58,587 bases of DNA from Helicobacter sp. (GTDB taxonomy: Bacteria > Campylobacterota > Campylobacteria > Campylobacterales > Helicobacteraceae). The stretch lies in assembly GCF_014799995.1 (NCBI RefSeq), contig NZ_JAAVGY010000053.1:1-58587 (forward strand), given 5' to 3'. The notes under the pieces are model-generated. The model searched no databases. It was given only the letters and a program-made list of their open reading frames with translations, and was not told the DNA's origin. Within the stretch, counting starts at the first letter, position 1. Each line of letters begins with the position of its first letter. A program made the position numbers and the translations under genes. Shown piece by piece: positions 44,786 to 54,572 of this stretch.

Positions 44786-45724
44786 ATGCAAGAAAAAATT
44801 GTGTTTTTAGATGGATTAAGTTTAGGCAAACACAACTTAAAAGAACACCTAGAAAAATATGGCAATTATACAGAATATCCACTCACCACACCAGAGGAGA
44901 CACTAGAGCGCACGAGAGGTGCTACGATTGTGCTAAGCAACAAAGTCGTATTAGACGCTCCAATTTTAAAAGCACTTAAGGGGGATTTGAAACTGATTTG
45001 TATCACTGCTACGGGAATGAATAATGTGGATTTAGAAACTGCCAAAGAATGCGGAATCGCTGTCAAAAATGTCGCAGGCTATTCTACACAAAGCGTGGCA
45101 CAACATACACTAATGATGGCACTAGCCTTGAGTGCTAAACTCCCCTTGTATGATAAATTTTGTAAAAGCGGAGATTATGCTAAAAATCCTCTTTTTACCA
45201 ATCTTTCCAAGCCTTTAGAACTGCTTTGTGGCAAAAAATGGGGAATCATTGGCTTAGGCACAATTGGAAAAGAAGTGGCAAAGCTTGCAAGCGCGTTTGG
45301 AGCAGAAGTTTGTTATTACTCCACAAGTGGAAAAAATCTTAATGCCTCCTATCCACACAAGAGTTTAGAATCCTTGCTTAAAGAATGTTATGTCGTCTCA
45401 ATCCACGCGCCTCTAAACGCTCAAACACAAAATCTCCTCAACGCAAAAAATCTAAAGCTGCTGCAAGAAAATGCGATTCTCATCAATGTTGGACGCGGCG
45501 GAATCGTCAATGAAGCAGATTTAGCTAAAGAGCTAAAGAGCCGTGAAATCTATGCGGGATTTGATGTTTTTACCCAAGAACCAATGCCAAAAGACCACCC
45601 ATTTTTGGATTCCGCTCTTGCCAACCAACTACTTTTAACGCCACACAATGCGTGGGGATATGAGGAGAGCAAACGCATCTTGGTAAAGGGTATCGTCCAA
45701 AACATTGCGGAATTTTTAGGATAA
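44786..45724 (+). CDS. D-2-hydroxyacid dehydrogenase (HprA-like)
   Basis: A 312-residue NAD-dependent D-2-hydroxyacid dehydrogenase. The Rossmann loop is GIIGLGTIGKEVAKLASAFGAEV; the catalytic Arg is in INVGRGGIVNE, the Glu in FDVFTQEPMP and the His in LTPHNAWGYEE. The text ITATGMNNVDLETAKECGIAVKN fits glycerate/hydroxypyruvate reductases. It reduces a 2-ketoacid such as hydroxypyruvate; the exact substrate is not certain. AAAAGGA precedes the ATG; the YqaA-like gene follows at 27 bases. Confidence 0.88.
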   Translation: MQEKIVFLDGLSLGKHNLKEHLEKYGNYTEYPLTTPEETLERTRGATIVLSNKVVLDAPILKALKGDLKLICITATGMNNVDLETAKECGIAVKNVAGYSTQSVAQHTLMMALALSAKLPLYDKFCKSGDYAKNPLFTNLSKPLELLCGKKWGIIGLGTIGKEVAKLASAFGAEVCYYSTSGKNLNASYPHKSLESLLKECYVVSIHAPLNAQTQNLLNAKNLKLLQENAILINVGRGGIVNEADLAKELKSREIYAGFDVFTQEPMPKDHPFLDSALANQLLLTPHNAWGYEESKRILVKGIVQNIAEFLG

Positions 45725-45751
45725 ATTTGCGAAAAACCCTTAAGGGAATCA

Positions 45752-46195
45752 ATGGAGATTTTAGAATCTTTAGGACTTGTCGGGCTCTTACTGATTTGTT
45801 TTTTGGCAAGCAGCTTATATCCCTTGGGCTCTGAAGTCTTTGTCGTAGGATTCGTGGCGTTAGGATACTCGGAGATTGCCGTATGGTGCATTGCAACACT
45901 TGGCAACACGCTTGGCGCACTCACTACTTATGCTATTGGCTACTTCGGAGATACCCGACTAATGCAACACTATTTTAAAAATGCCCATACCAAAATCTAC
46001 CGTTACAAAAATGGAATCCAAAAATACGGATTTATCTTCGCTTTCTTTAGCTTCTTGCCTTTTGTTGGAGATTTATTTGCTTTGGCACTTGGAGTCTATC
46101 AATATCCTTTCAAAAAGGCTATCTTTTTCATCTCTCTTGGCAAGGGTTTGCGATATTTGGTACTTTTAGGTGCATTCTCTTGGTGGCAAGCATAG
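45752..46195 (+). CDS. YqaA/DedA-related membrane protein
   Basis: The 147-residue protein has four or so hydrophobic segments with the family text ASSLYPLGSEVFVVGFVALGY and TLGNTLGALTTYAIGYFG, then FFSFLPFVGDLFALALGVYQYPF. This is the short YqaA type of the VTT/DedA superfamily, linked to lipid scrambling or undecaprenyl phosphate recycling in larger members. Its own role is not established. Convergent with dprA; the 93-base gap contains only a weak ATTGGG...CCCAAT hairpin. Confidence 0.78.
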   Translation: MEILESLGLVGLLLICFLASSLYPLGSEVFVVGFVALGYSEIAVWCIATLGNTLGALTTYAIGYFGDTRLMQHYFKNAHTKIYRYKNGIQKYGFIFAFFSFLPFVGDLFALALGVYQYPFKKAIFFISLGKGLRYLVLLGAFSWWQA

Positions 46196-46288
46196 TTTCA
46201 TTTAAGGCTTTTAACTACTAGATTAAATTAACAGAATCACAAAAATTATTGGGGATTTCAAATAATGCCCAATTATTACAAGCAATAT

Positions 46289-47104
46289 TTATAATACTTC
46301 AATTCTGCCATTTTTTCGGCTAATTTTCCCCTCTAATTCATATTCAAACAAAATTGCGCCAAATTTCAAAAACGCCTCTTCAAAAAGCGGATTTCCCTTA
46401 CAAAACTCCAACACCTCATCTTTTGCCCTCACCGCTTGAGATTTAGAATCCTGCTTGGAATCCTCTTGTAACCCTAGCGATTCTACAAACACATCTATAT
46501 CCCAAATCACTTGGGCTTTGCCACTTTGGGCTAGACTCTGTGTGCCTTGACTCTGTCCTATATGGTGCGGAGGCACAAAGACTTGCTTGCCTAAACTTAA
46601 CGCATAATTTGCGCTCTGCATAGACCCGCTTTGTAAATCCGCTTGAGCAATAATCACACATTCCCCAAGACTAACAACTAATTTGTTGCGTTCCAAAAAC
46701 GAAAAGGTATGCGGCTGATAAGGAGAATCAAACGGGCTTAACACCAACGCTTCACGATAGATTTTCTGAATCATCTTGGCATTGGTTTTGGGATAAATAA
46801 TATCCAATGAGGCAGGCGAAACCATAATCGTGTGCGGCAAAGAATATTGGTGCGCAATAATATCTGTGCCAAGTGCGCCCCCACTAACGACAATTACGCC
46901 CTTTTGAGCAAGTTTGCGCGCAATCGTTTGGGTGAAACTTTGGGCATAAGGATTGGGATTGCGCGTGCCAACGATTGTGATTTTGCGCCTATTTAATAAT
47001 TCTAACTTGCCGCAATAAAAAACCTGTTTCAAACCCAAATGCGATAATTCGGGCGGAATCGCAGGCAGAGGCAAAATCGCAGAATCCTTTAAAAAATCCT
47101 CCAA
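46289..47104 (-). CDS. dprA: DNA processing protein DprA
   Basis: The 271-residue protein has the Rossmann-like core of DprA: KITIVGTRNPNPYAQSFTQTIARKLAQKGVIVVSGGALGTDIIAHQ, then MVSPASLDIIYPKTNAKMIQKI and PHTFSFLERNKLVVSLGECVIIAQADLQSGSMQSANYAL. It loads RecA onto incoming single-stranded DNA during natural transformation. It lacks the long C-terminal winged helix of some homologues, as is common here. Nine bases downstream of the WD40-like gene. Confidence 0.9.
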   Translation of the reverse strand: MEDFLKDSAILPLPAIPPELSHLGLKQVFYCGKLELLNRRKITIVGTRNPNPYAQSFTQTIARKLAQKGVIVVSGGALGTDIIAHQYSLPHTIMVSPASLDIIYPKTNAKMIQKIYREALVLSPFDSPYQPHTFSFLERNKLVVSLGECVIIAQADLQSGSMQSANYALSLGKQVFVPPHHIGQSQGTQSLAQSGKAQVIWDIDVFVESLGLQEDSKQDSKSQAVRAKDEVLEFCKGNPLFEEAFLKFGAILFEYELEGKISRKNGRIEVL

Positions 47105-47113
47105 AATGCTTCT

Positions 47114-49243
47114 TTAGGATTCTTTTTGGACGAGATGAATCACGATAGAATCTACAAAGCCATAACGGCGATAACCATCTCCCTCGCCATCTCCCTCAAA
47201 TTCTTCTAAAATCTCTTTAGCAGGGTGGTCTTGCAACATTCGCACAAGCTCTATGCTTTTGCCATAACGTTCAAAATAACGTTTAATTGTAATTGTCCAA
47301 TTCACATCGGGGATTTTTAATGCGAGTTGAATCTGAACCAGATAAGCCGTCTTTAGAAGTGCGGCGATTTTATCTACCCAATAATGGATTTCCATATATT
47401 CGCCAAAGATTACCATTGCGTGCTTTGCATCGCCTGTTTGTGCATAGGTTTTCGCTTCTTCATAACGTCTTAAAAAATCTTTTGTAAATTCCTTAAATTG
47501 CTGCATAGAACGCAAGCTTTCAATTTCATCTACTAGCGAATAAACCTTTTTAATATCCTTTGCCTCAATGGCGGCAAGCAGATTTTCTTTTTGCTGCATA
47601 AGCACAATGCGTTCATTAGCCGCACGTTTTAAAGGAGGGAATACAAGTAGAATCTCTGCGATTTTCTTTGCCTCGTTATATTTGAAATCTTTCTCCAATT
47701 CAATCAAATTTGTAAGCATTCGCTCGCCCACTAAAAGCACTTTTTTATATAAATCTGTTTCACGCAAAAAAGAAAACTGAAAGGTGAGGCTAAAATATTC
47801 TTTGAAATTCTGTTTTTTGATGAGCATATCGGCTTTTTCAAACACATCACAATTGCGCAAGAGTTGCACAATGAGTTCTTTTTTGGGCGTATTGTTAAAA
47901 GGGGCTAGGGTTTGCTCCGCTAGACGTTGGTTTGTGCTGGCATTTTCCATTAGAAGTTTTTTTGCGTTAAAGAATGCCTTATTCCAAATATTTTCTAATT
48001 TCTCATAGGCTTGTGTTTTAACCAAAAACTTCGTGGTTTTAAGCATTTCATAGGCTTTGGTAAAGTCTTTTTTGTTGATGAGTTCTAAAAAGGTTTTTAC
48101 TCCGTCTTTTTGGGATAAATAGAAATCAAATTCACTCTTTTTACGTTCATTGACGACAAAGGGGGCAGTGAGTTCGACTGCACGTTCTATTTCGTTTTGA
48201 TTCAACAACGCAATTGCCTCGTGTAGAATCTCGGGCCACGCCTCATCAAACATTTTTGTCAAGGGGTGAATACTTAAGAATACATTCTTATTAATCGCTT
48301 CACGCGCACTTTTGTAATCTTTCTTTTGAAGACTAGATTCTAATTCTTCTTTGCCCTCATTGTAATCAACGATTAACAATGTCCCATCAATCGCCCCAAT
48401 GTATAAATGCCCACAAGAAAAAGCAAGCGAAGCAATGCCCGCGTGCTCATTTTTAATCTCCATAGCCTTGCTATTGTCTTTTAAAGAGAGCACATAAAGC
48501 GTATCCGAGCGTGTGCCTACAAGTGCATAGTTTTCTTCCTCTGTAATCGCAATACTTGTGGGCCAAAAGGCAAAGGGATATTCATTAGAAATGATTTTGC
48601 CCTCTTTTAAACTAAAAATCACGCTCGCATTATTGCGACAAACAAGCAAAATCTTTTCATCGTTTTCAAAGAAACAAGAATCCTCTACGACATCATTAGT
48701 CGCGAAATTAAAGGCAATCTGATGACGCAACACATCAAAAATCATCGTAAATTTATCAAATCCGCTAATTGCGATAAAGTCTCCGCTTTTGGAAAAACGA
48801 ATCGTAGAAATATAATCCGAACGCGCTAATAATGAAGAAATAGATAAGAAGCTTCTCCCCTCGTATAAAAAAACTCTGCCATCTTGTCCGCCTGTGGCAA
48901 AAAACCTTCCATCGTGAGAAAATGCGCAAGATTCTATATCGCCATCGTGGTCTTCTAATGTAGCAATATGCTTCAGATTAGAGCCTTTGAGCTCCAAAAT
49001 AAATGTTTTTTTTTCTCCCATTATTGGAAAACAAAAATAAGAATGTGGGGAGATTCCAAAGGCGTGGGAGTAGCGGTGGGGAGATTCTATGTCTTTAATC
49101 ACACGAACGCTTGCAGCAATATGTAAGTTTTGGTTGATTTCAGAAATATAAAAAACATTGTCTATGCAGAATGTTGAATCTTGCACGCACGCAATACTTA
49201 AAATGCTTCCTTGTAATTGGCGAGTTTCTTTTGGAGCTGTCAT
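47114..49243 (-). CDS. WD40-repeat protein with helical C-terminus
   Basis: The 709-residue protein has WD40-like repeats in its first ~330 residues (DHDGDIESCAFSHDGRFFATGGQDGRVFLYEG is the clearest) and then a long alpha-helical part rich in Lys and Glu. I chose ATG 49243, preceded by AAAGGAAA, rather than an in-frame TTG at 49261. No signal peptide is visible, so it may be a cytosolic scaffold. It sits between the divergent polysaccharide deacetylase-type gene and dprA. I do not know its function. Confidence 0.7.
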   Translation of the reverse strand: MTAPKETRQLQGSILSIACVQDSTFCIDNVFYISEINQNLHIAASVRVIKDIESPHRYSHAFGISPHSYFCFPIMGEKKTFILELKGSNLKHIATLEDHDGDIESCAFSHDGRFFATGGQDGRVFLYEGRSFLSISSLLARSDYISTIRFSKSGDFIAISGFDKFTMIFDVLRHQIAFNFATNDVVEDSCFFENDEKILLVCRNNASVIFSLKEGKIISNEYPFAFWPTSIAITEEENYALVGTRSDTLYVLSLKDNSKAMEIKNEHAGIASLAFSCGHLYIGAIDGTLLIVDYNEGKEELESSLQKKDYKSAREAINKNVFLSIHPLTKMFDEAWPEILHEAIALLNQNEIERAVELTAPFVVNERKKSEFDFYLSQKDGVKTFLELINKKDFTKAYEMLKTTKFLVKTQAYEKLENIWNKAFFNAKKLLMENASTNQRLAEQTLAPFNNTPKKELIVQLLRNCDVFEKADMLIKKQNFKEYFSLTFQFSFLRETDLYKKVLLVGERMLTNLIELEKDFKYNEAKKIAEILLVFPPLKRAANERIVLMQQKENLLAAIEAKDIKKVYSLVDEIESLRSMQQFKEFTKDFLRRYEEAKTYAQTGDAKHAMVIFGEYMEIHYWVDKIAALLKTAYLVQIQLALKIPDVNWTITIKRYFERYGKSIELVRMLQDHPAKEILEEFEGDGEGDGYRRYGFVDSIVIHLVQKES

Positions 49244-49294
49244 TTGAGATTTCCTTTCCAAAATATTTTAGCATAATTTACTTTATAAAAATGT

Positions 49295-50338
49295 TTATGG
49301 TGTGATAATTTCATTAATATACACAAGCTCTACTCCACTTTTTGCCAAATAATCCTCTGCATTTTTAAGAGCCAACAAAGTCTCTTTATGAGGGTGTCCA
49401 ATCGCAATAGCATAGCCTTTGGTTTTTGCGATTTTAACGGCTTGGATTAGATTTTGCGTAATCTTAGGAATATTCAATTCATTATCCAAAAACACATCAC
49501 GTTCCAAAAAATCTCCTTGACAAGGATTCAGTTTTTCTTGAAAATGCGTAGCATAAAAGGCTTTTGTCTTGGTATTTGGAGCAGTTTTAGAATCCAAAAA
49601 ACTAATTTTATATTTGGCAAGTGTTTCTAAAAGTAACTTCATAGAATCTAAATTTTGTGTGAATTTGCTCCCTGTGTGATTATTAAGATAAGTTAATGTG
49701 GGGAAATCTTGCTTGATGGCTTGGATTCTTTGTTCTATTTTGGCTTGTGAGTCTCCGACAAACAACCATTCGTGTTCCGCTTGATAAAAACGCAATGCTT
49801 CTAAGGGCAAATGCACCATAAAAAACGGAGCAATTTTTGCGATGTTTGGCGTTTGTGGATTGGTTTTGCTTTTAGGAAAAAGTGAGGGGGTGATTTTATA
49901 TTTGATTTTGGTTAGGGCTTGGTATTGCGCAAAAGTGCCAATATCGTCTATGATGATAGCAAGTTGTGGCTTGGTGCGTTGGCATTGTATGGTTTGTTTT
50001 GCAATAGACGCTTCTTGCGATTCTATTGTCGCATTTGACTCGGTCTGTGGAATCAGATTTGTGGGTTCTTCCTTTAAGGATTCTATGGTAGAATCTGTCT
50101 TGAGTGCCTCCAAATTTTCTTTTAGAAAATCAATATTTTTTTGAATCAATTCTACATTATTCTGCGCAATCGTTACATTAGATTCCCTATGGAATCTATC
50201 CGATTCCACTTGCAAAGGCTCTCGCGTGGTTTCAGGGGACTTGGGAGTTTTTGGGCTCTTTTGGGGGATAAAGTTAAAACTAAGCAATACAAGCAATAAA
50301 GCTATAATGCCAATCGTTATAGGTTTAACTTTCTCCAT
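49295..50338 (-). CDS. Divergent polysaccharide deacetylase (YibQ-like)
   Basis: The 347-residue protein has one N-terminal membrane anchor (residues 7-25), a low-complexity linker to about residue 125, then a YibQ-type domain: LAIIIDDIGTFAQYQAL, FMVHLPLEALRFYQAEHEWL, YLNNHTGSKFTQN and GYAIAIGHPHKET. The conserved Asp pair and the NHTGS and GHPH histidines fit the metal-binding site of the family. It likely works in the periplasm on cell-envelope glycan. Seven bases after minE, hence part of the min operon. Confidence 0.85.
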   Translation of the reverse strand: MEKVKPITIGIIALLLVLLSFNFIPQKSPKTPKSPETTREPLQVESDRFHRESNVTIAQNNVELIQKNIDFLKENLEALKTDSTIESLKEEPTNLIPQTESNATIESQEASIAKQTIQCQRTKPQLAIIIDDIGTFAQYQALTKIKYKITPSLFPKSKTNPQTPNIAKIAPFFMVHLPLEALRFYQAEHEWLFVGDSQAKIEQRIQAIKQDFPTLTYLNNHTGSKFTQNLDSMKLLLETLAKYKISFLDSKTAPNTKTKAFYATHFQEKLNPCQGDFLERDVFLDNELNIPKITQNLIQAVKIAKTKGYAIAIGHPHKETLLALKNAEDYLAKSGVELVYINEIITP

Positions 50339-50345
50339 TGAAGAG

Positions 50346-50579
50346 TTATTTTTCTAATAGAATCTCAACTTCAAGCGTATTGAAATTTTGATTAGAATCC
50401 GTCTTAATATCAATCTTTTGGGCTTTGGTGTATTTCTTAATCACCTCTAATATTTCTTGTTTCATTCTCTCCATATAAGGCACATTAATGGCGCGTTCGT
50501 GTGCCAAAATTAATGTTAAGCGGTCTCTTGCCTTTTGGGCAGATTTTTCGCTACCAAAGAATTTATCTATTAAACTCAT
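50346..50579 (-). CDS. minE: Cell division topological factor MinE
   Basis: The 77-residue protein reads SLIDKFFGSEKSAQKARDRLTLILAHERAINVPYMERMKQEILEVIKKYTKAQ, the full MinD-binding and membrane-targeting region, followed by a beta-strand end. It drives MinD oscillation so that the septum forms at mid-cell. Its ATG overlaps the minD stop (ATGA, 50576-50579). There is no minC gene in the window. Confidence 0.95.
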   Translation of the reverse strand: MSLIDKFFGSEKSAQKARDRLTLILAHERAINVPYMERMKQEILEVIKKYTKAQKIDIKTDSNQNFNTLEVEILLEK

Positions 50580-51376
50580 GAAAACAGCCTTCCAAAGAAT
50601 CCCTTTTTAGCCTTTAATTCCAAATAAGGCACTTCTTCACCTAAAATTCGTTTTGCGATATTTTGATAAGCAAGAGCCGAGAGAGAATTGCCATAAATCA
50701 CGGGTTCGCCTGTATTAGTAGAGGAGATAATCTTTTCATCTTCTGGCACGATTCCAATCAAAGGCAGTGCAAGAATGTTTAAAACATCTTCCACACTTAA
50801 CATTTCACCCTTTTCTACCATTTCGGGTTTGAGGCGATTGATAATCACATGTTTTAGCACTTCTTCTCCCTCTTGCGCCTTTTTGCTCTTCGCGTCAATG
50901 ATTCCTATGACTCTATCCGCATCGCGCACGCTTGAAACCTCCGGTGTAGAGATAATCAAAGCGCGGTCAGCAAGAAAAATCGCGTGTTCAAACCCCCCCT
51001 CAATCCCTGCAGGAGAATCAAGCAAAATAAAGTCAAATTCTTCTTTGAGTTTATGAATCAATGCGGAGACTTTTTCTTTGTCCAAAATATTTTTATCTTT
51101 ACTTTGGCTTGCAGGCAAGAAATAAAGGTTTTTTGTTTTTTTGTCATTAATGAGGGCTTGGGAGAGATTGCATTCCCCTTCCATTACATTCACAATATCA
51201 TAGACAATGCGATTCTCTAAGCCTAGAATCATATCTAAGTTGCGCAAGCCAATATCAAAATCCACTGCTACGACCTTTTTGCCTGCATTCGCCAAGCCAA
51301 CTGCAAGATTCGCAGTTGTAGTGGATTTACCCACACCACCTTTACCCGAAGTAATTGTCATCACACATCCACTCAA
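50576..51376 (-). CDS. minD: Septum-site ATPase MinD
   Basis: The 266-residue ParA-like ATPase has the deviant Walker A GKGGVGKST at residues 11-19, AVDFDIGLRNLDMILGLENRIVYD, LLDSPAGIEGGFEHAI, and an amphipathic membrane-binding end (KAKKGFFGRLF). The reading starts at a TTG (51376) preceded by AAGG with suitable spacing; a shorter start at ATG 51361 would begin directly at MTITSGKGG. The TTG start gives the N-terminus seen in Helicobacter. First gene of minD-minE-yibQ. Confidence 0.95.
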   Translation of the reverse strand: MSGCVMTITSGKGGVGKSTTTANLAVGLANAGKKVVAVDFDIGLRNLDMILGLENRIVYDIVNVMEGECNLSQALINDKKTKNLYFLPASQSKDKNILDKEKVSALIHKLKEEFDFILLDSPAGIEGGFEHAIFLADRALIISTPEVSSVRDADRVIGIIDAKSKKAQEGEEVLKHVIINRLKPEMVEKGEMLSVEDVLNILALPLIGIVPEDEKIISSTNTGEPVIYGNSLSALAYQNIAKRILGEEVPYLELKAKKGFFGRLFS

Positions 51377-51439
51377 AATAACACCTTCATTTCAAAATTA
51401 AAAGCGAAAGATTATATCTTTTGAAGCATTTAATATGGA

Positions 51440-52144
51440 TTAAATATAAAAATTTTCAAAAAAATTTGGGGTTGCAAGGGACTTGAGATGATAAGTCTTG
51501 CGGTGTGCTACACAAAATCCATTTTGGGCGATGGCATTTAAATGTGCTTTGGTGCAATAGCCTTTATTGTGCGCAAAGTCATATTGAGGAAACTCTGCGT
51601 GCAAAGATTTCATCTCTGCGTCTTTTGCGCTTTTGGCTAAAATACTCGCCGCACTAATGCTATGGAGCTTGGAATCTCCTTTGACAAGTGTCTTTAAATG
51701 CGGAATCCCAAAGGCACAATTCCCATCAAACACATAAAAGGGCGCATTTAAATGGGCTAGAATCTCAAGCAGAGATTCCTTAATGCACGCACTCAAGCCT
51801 TTTGCGTCAATCTGTTGGGAAGTTTTTTTGACAAGGTGGAATTGCGCACAGGATTTTATTTCGCCACTCAAAGAATCTCGGACGCTTTGGGAAAGCTTTT
51901 TGGAATCCTTGATTCTATTTAAAAGGCTTTGGCTTGGGGATTGTAGCACCACGCCACAAACAAAAAGCGACCCCGCCACACAACCCCTCCCTGCCTCATC
52001 AATTCCGCAGATTTTAGGATATTGACAAAAGGGAATCGCGAGAGATTCTAAAATCTGCTCTAAAGAATCCAATGGCATAGAATCATCGCGCTTCATATCG
52101 GGAGCAGACTCCCAAAGAGAAAGAGTTTTTTGCGATTCTGTCAT
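51440..52144 (-). CDS. rnhB: Ribonuclease HII
   Basis: The 234-residue enzyme has the active site text CGIDEAGRGCVAGSL (D49, E50), then DSKKLSQSVRD, GDSKLHSISAASILAKSAKD and FAHNKGYCTKAHLNAI. It removes RNA from RNA-DNA hybrids, including misplaced ribonucleotides. The first ~45 residues are an extra N-terminal extension with no clear role. Its ATG overlaps the lon stop (52141-52144), so translation is coupled. The minD gene follows 63 bases downstream on the same strand. Confidence 0.93.
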   Translation of the reverse strand: MTESQKTLSLWESAPDMKRDDSMPLDSLEQILESLAIPFCQYPKICGIDEAGRGCVAGSLFVCGVVLQSPSQSLLNRIKDSKKLSQSVRDSLSGEIKSCAQFHLVKKTSQQIDAKGLSACIKESLLEILAHLNAPFYVFDGNCAFGIPHLKTLVKGDSKLHSISAASILAKSAKDAEMKSLHAEFPQYDFAHNKGYCTKAHLNAIAQNGFCVAHRKTYHLKSLATPNFFENFYI

Positions 52145-54564
52145 TTTTCTAAAATTATCTGCAAAACTTCTTTAAACTCGCTCACAGGGTGAATCCGCAG
52201 ACCCTCTCTAACCTCTTGTGGAATTTCGTCCATATCGCGTTCAAAATTTTTCTTTGGAATCAATACCTCTTTCATACCCGATTTATAAGCCGCAATCAAC
52301 TTTTCTTGCAAGCCTCCAATGGGCAAAACTTTACCCCTTAGAGTAAGCTCTCCTGTCATTGCTACATTGCCCCGCGCTTTTTTATTTGTCAGCAAGGAAG
52401 CGAGTGCGCTAGCAATTGCGATTCCAGCACTTGGTCCGTCCTTTGGTGTCGCTCCTTCAGGCACATGCAAATGCACATCAAAACGATTATAAATCTCGCT
52501 AGCATTTGGCTTCGCGCCCTCTTCTTTTTCTTTCTGCGTTTGGGGAATTAGCTTCTTATCAATCTTGAGCACTCCACTATCAATCAGGGATTTGACATAG
52601 GAATAGGCGATTTTCGCGCTTTCTTTCATCACATCACCCAAGTTTCCGGTCAAATGCAACCCCCCTTTGCCTTTGATTTTGAGTGCTTCAATCTTGAGTA
52701 CATCGCCGCCTACACTCGTCCAAGCAAGCCCATTGACTAACCCAACCTCTGCGCTCTTGCCCGCATTTTCAAACTCAAAAACAATTTTGTCCAAAAATTC
52801 GTGTAGATTTTTAGAGGTAATTTGGATTTTTTCTTGGGGAGATTGCAAAATGTTCTTTGCCACTTTGCGCAAAATTTGTGCAATTCTGCGGCGGAGATTC
52901 CGCACTCCCGCTTCTCTGGTGTATTTTTCAATCAGCATTTTAATTGCACTAGCCGAAAAGCTAATTTCGCTATTTTGCAAGCCGTGCTTTTTAAGCTCTT
53001 GTGGGATTAAATATTTTTTGGCAATTTGTTCCTTTTGACTTGGCGTGTAGCTATTGATATTGATAAACTCCATTCTATCACGCAAAGGTGCTGGAATCGC
53101 GCTAATGTCATTTGCAGTTGCAATAAAAATGACTTGCGACAAATCTATATCAAAATTTGTATAATAATCTCTAAATTCCTTATTCTGCTCTGGGTCTAAG
53201 ATTTCCAAAAGCACAGACGAAGGGTCTCCGCGAAAAGAATTGTGGATTTTATCAATTTCATCTAGCACAACAACCGGATTCATTTCTTTTGCATCAATCA
53301 AGCCTTGCACGATTCTACCGGGCATTGCGCCGATATAAGTCCTACGGTGTCCGCGCAATTCATTCACATCTTCCAAGCCACCGAGTGCGATTCTGACTAA
53401 TTTGCGCTTGAGCGCAGTGGCGATAGAGTTTGCAAGGCTTGTTTTGCCCACTCCCGGAGGTCCATAAAAACACAGAATTGTGCCTTTATTCTCGCTATTG
53501 TCTCCCTTGCCGCGCAATGCAAGCAATTCGCGCACCGCAAAATATTCCACAATGCGCTCTTTTGGTTTTTCTAGCGCGAAATGGTCTTTATTGAGCTGCT
53601 TTTCTACCTCATCAATCTTAAGCGACTTTTGCGCAAAGAAACCGAAAGGAATCTCTAAGACAAGTTCAATATAGTTTTGTAGCAAATTCGCATCAGCACT
53701 ATCTTGGTGCATACGGGAAAGTTTCGTAATTTGCTTAGAAATCTCCTTGTAAGCGTCCTTGCTCATCTTGTTTTTTAGTTTTTCTAATTTTTGGCGATAT
53801 TCTTCTATTTCGGCATCTTTGCTGACATCTCCGCCCAATTCTTTTTGAATCTGCTTTAATTGTTCTTTTAAAAAATATTCCTTGTTGATTTTCTCCATTT
53901 GAGAATTAACTTTGGTTTTAATCTCTTTTTGGATTTGTTGGGCGCGAATTTCCTCCATTACGATTTCAATCAGGTTCAATAAGCGCTCTTCAGGATTATT
54001 TTCTTTGAATATCTTATAGGCTTGGTCTTTTTTAAGACGAATCGCACTTGCAATCAAATCTGCCGCACGATTGGGGTCCATTGTCTCATTAATGCTTTTC
54101 AATAAATCTTGTGGAAAGTTTTGCGAAATATTATAGAGATTGCGCAATCTCTCTTTTAGAACAGACAAAATCGCCTCTATACGCGCAGAATCAAAAGGCA
54201 GAGACAGGATAGGCTCTATTTTGCCTGTGAGTGGTAGCATTTTGGAATCTATATTGAGTATTCTCCCACGACTTAAACCCTGAAACAGAATCTTAACGCG
54301 TCCCTCGGGCAATGCTACGCGGCGCATAATGATACCAATCACGCCCACATCATAGAATCCTATATCGCTTTCTCCGATTTCACTGGATTTAGAAGCGGTG
54401 ATAAAGATGAGTTTCTCTTGAGATTCCATTGCCACTTCAATGGCTTTGAGGTTTTCCTCATCACTGACAAACAAAGGAGCAATCATAAAGGGATAAAGAA
54501 ACATCTCCTCTTCCACAATCACGGGCAAGATTTTTGGAAACTCTCCATAACGTTCTAATTGCAT
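52141..54564 (-). CDS. lon: ATP-dependent protease Lon
   Basis: The 807-residue protein has the LonN domain (residues ~1-200), AAA+ motifs CFYGPPGVGKTS (Walker A) and PVVVLDEIDK (Walker B), and the Lon protease Ser-Lys pair: Ser in PKDGPSAGIAIA and Lys in GGLQEKLIAAYKSG. It degrades misfolded and regulatory proteins. I chose ATG 54564 because GGAGG lies just upstream of it; an in-frame ATG at 54579 would place the site inside the gene. The start nearly touches the bamD stop (54573). Confidence 0.96.
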   Translation of the reverse strand: MQLERYGEFPKILPVIVEEEMFLYPFMIAPLFVSDEENLKAIEVAMESQEKLIFITASKSSEIGESDIGFYDVGVIGIIMRRVALPEGRVKILFQGLSRGRILNIDSKMLPLTGKIEPILSLPFDSARIEAILSVLKERLRNLYNISQNFPQDLLKSINETMDPNRAADLIASAIRLKKDQAYKIFKENNPEERLLNLIEIVMEEIRAQQIQKEIKTKVNSQMEKINKEYFLKEQLKQIQKELGGDVSKDAEIEEYRQKLEKLKNKMSKDAYKEISKQITKLSRMHQDSADANLLQNYIELVLEIPFGFFAQKSLKIDEVEKQLNKDHFALEKPKERIVEYFAVRELLALRGKGDNSENKGTILCFYGPPGVGKTSLANSIATALKRKLVRIALGGLEDVNELRGHRRTYIGAMPGRIVQGLIDAKEMNPVVVLDEIDKIHNSFRGDPSSVLLEILDPEQNKEFRDYYTNFDIDLSQVIFIATANDISAIPAPLRDRMEFININSYTPSQKEQIAKKYLIPQELKKHGLQNSEISFSASAIKMLIEKYTREAGVRNLRRRIAQILRKVAKNILQSPQEKIQITSKNLHEFLDKIVFEFENAGKSAEVGLVNGLAWTSVGGDVLKIEALKIKGKGGLHLTGNLGDVMKESAKIAYSYVKSLIDSGVLKIDKKLIPQTQKEKEEGAKPNASEIYNRFDVHLHVPEGATPKDGPSAGIAIASALASLLTNKKARGNVAMTGELTLRGKVLPIGGLQEKLIAAYKSGMKEVLIPKKNFERDMDEIPQEVREGLRIHPVSEFKEVLQIILEK

Positions 54565-54572
54565 ATTGCCTC

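Noticed and set aside
50993..50999. C7/G7 tract in minD as a phase-variation site
   Set aside because: Too short to be clearly hypermutable, and minD is a core division gene that would not be expected to switch.
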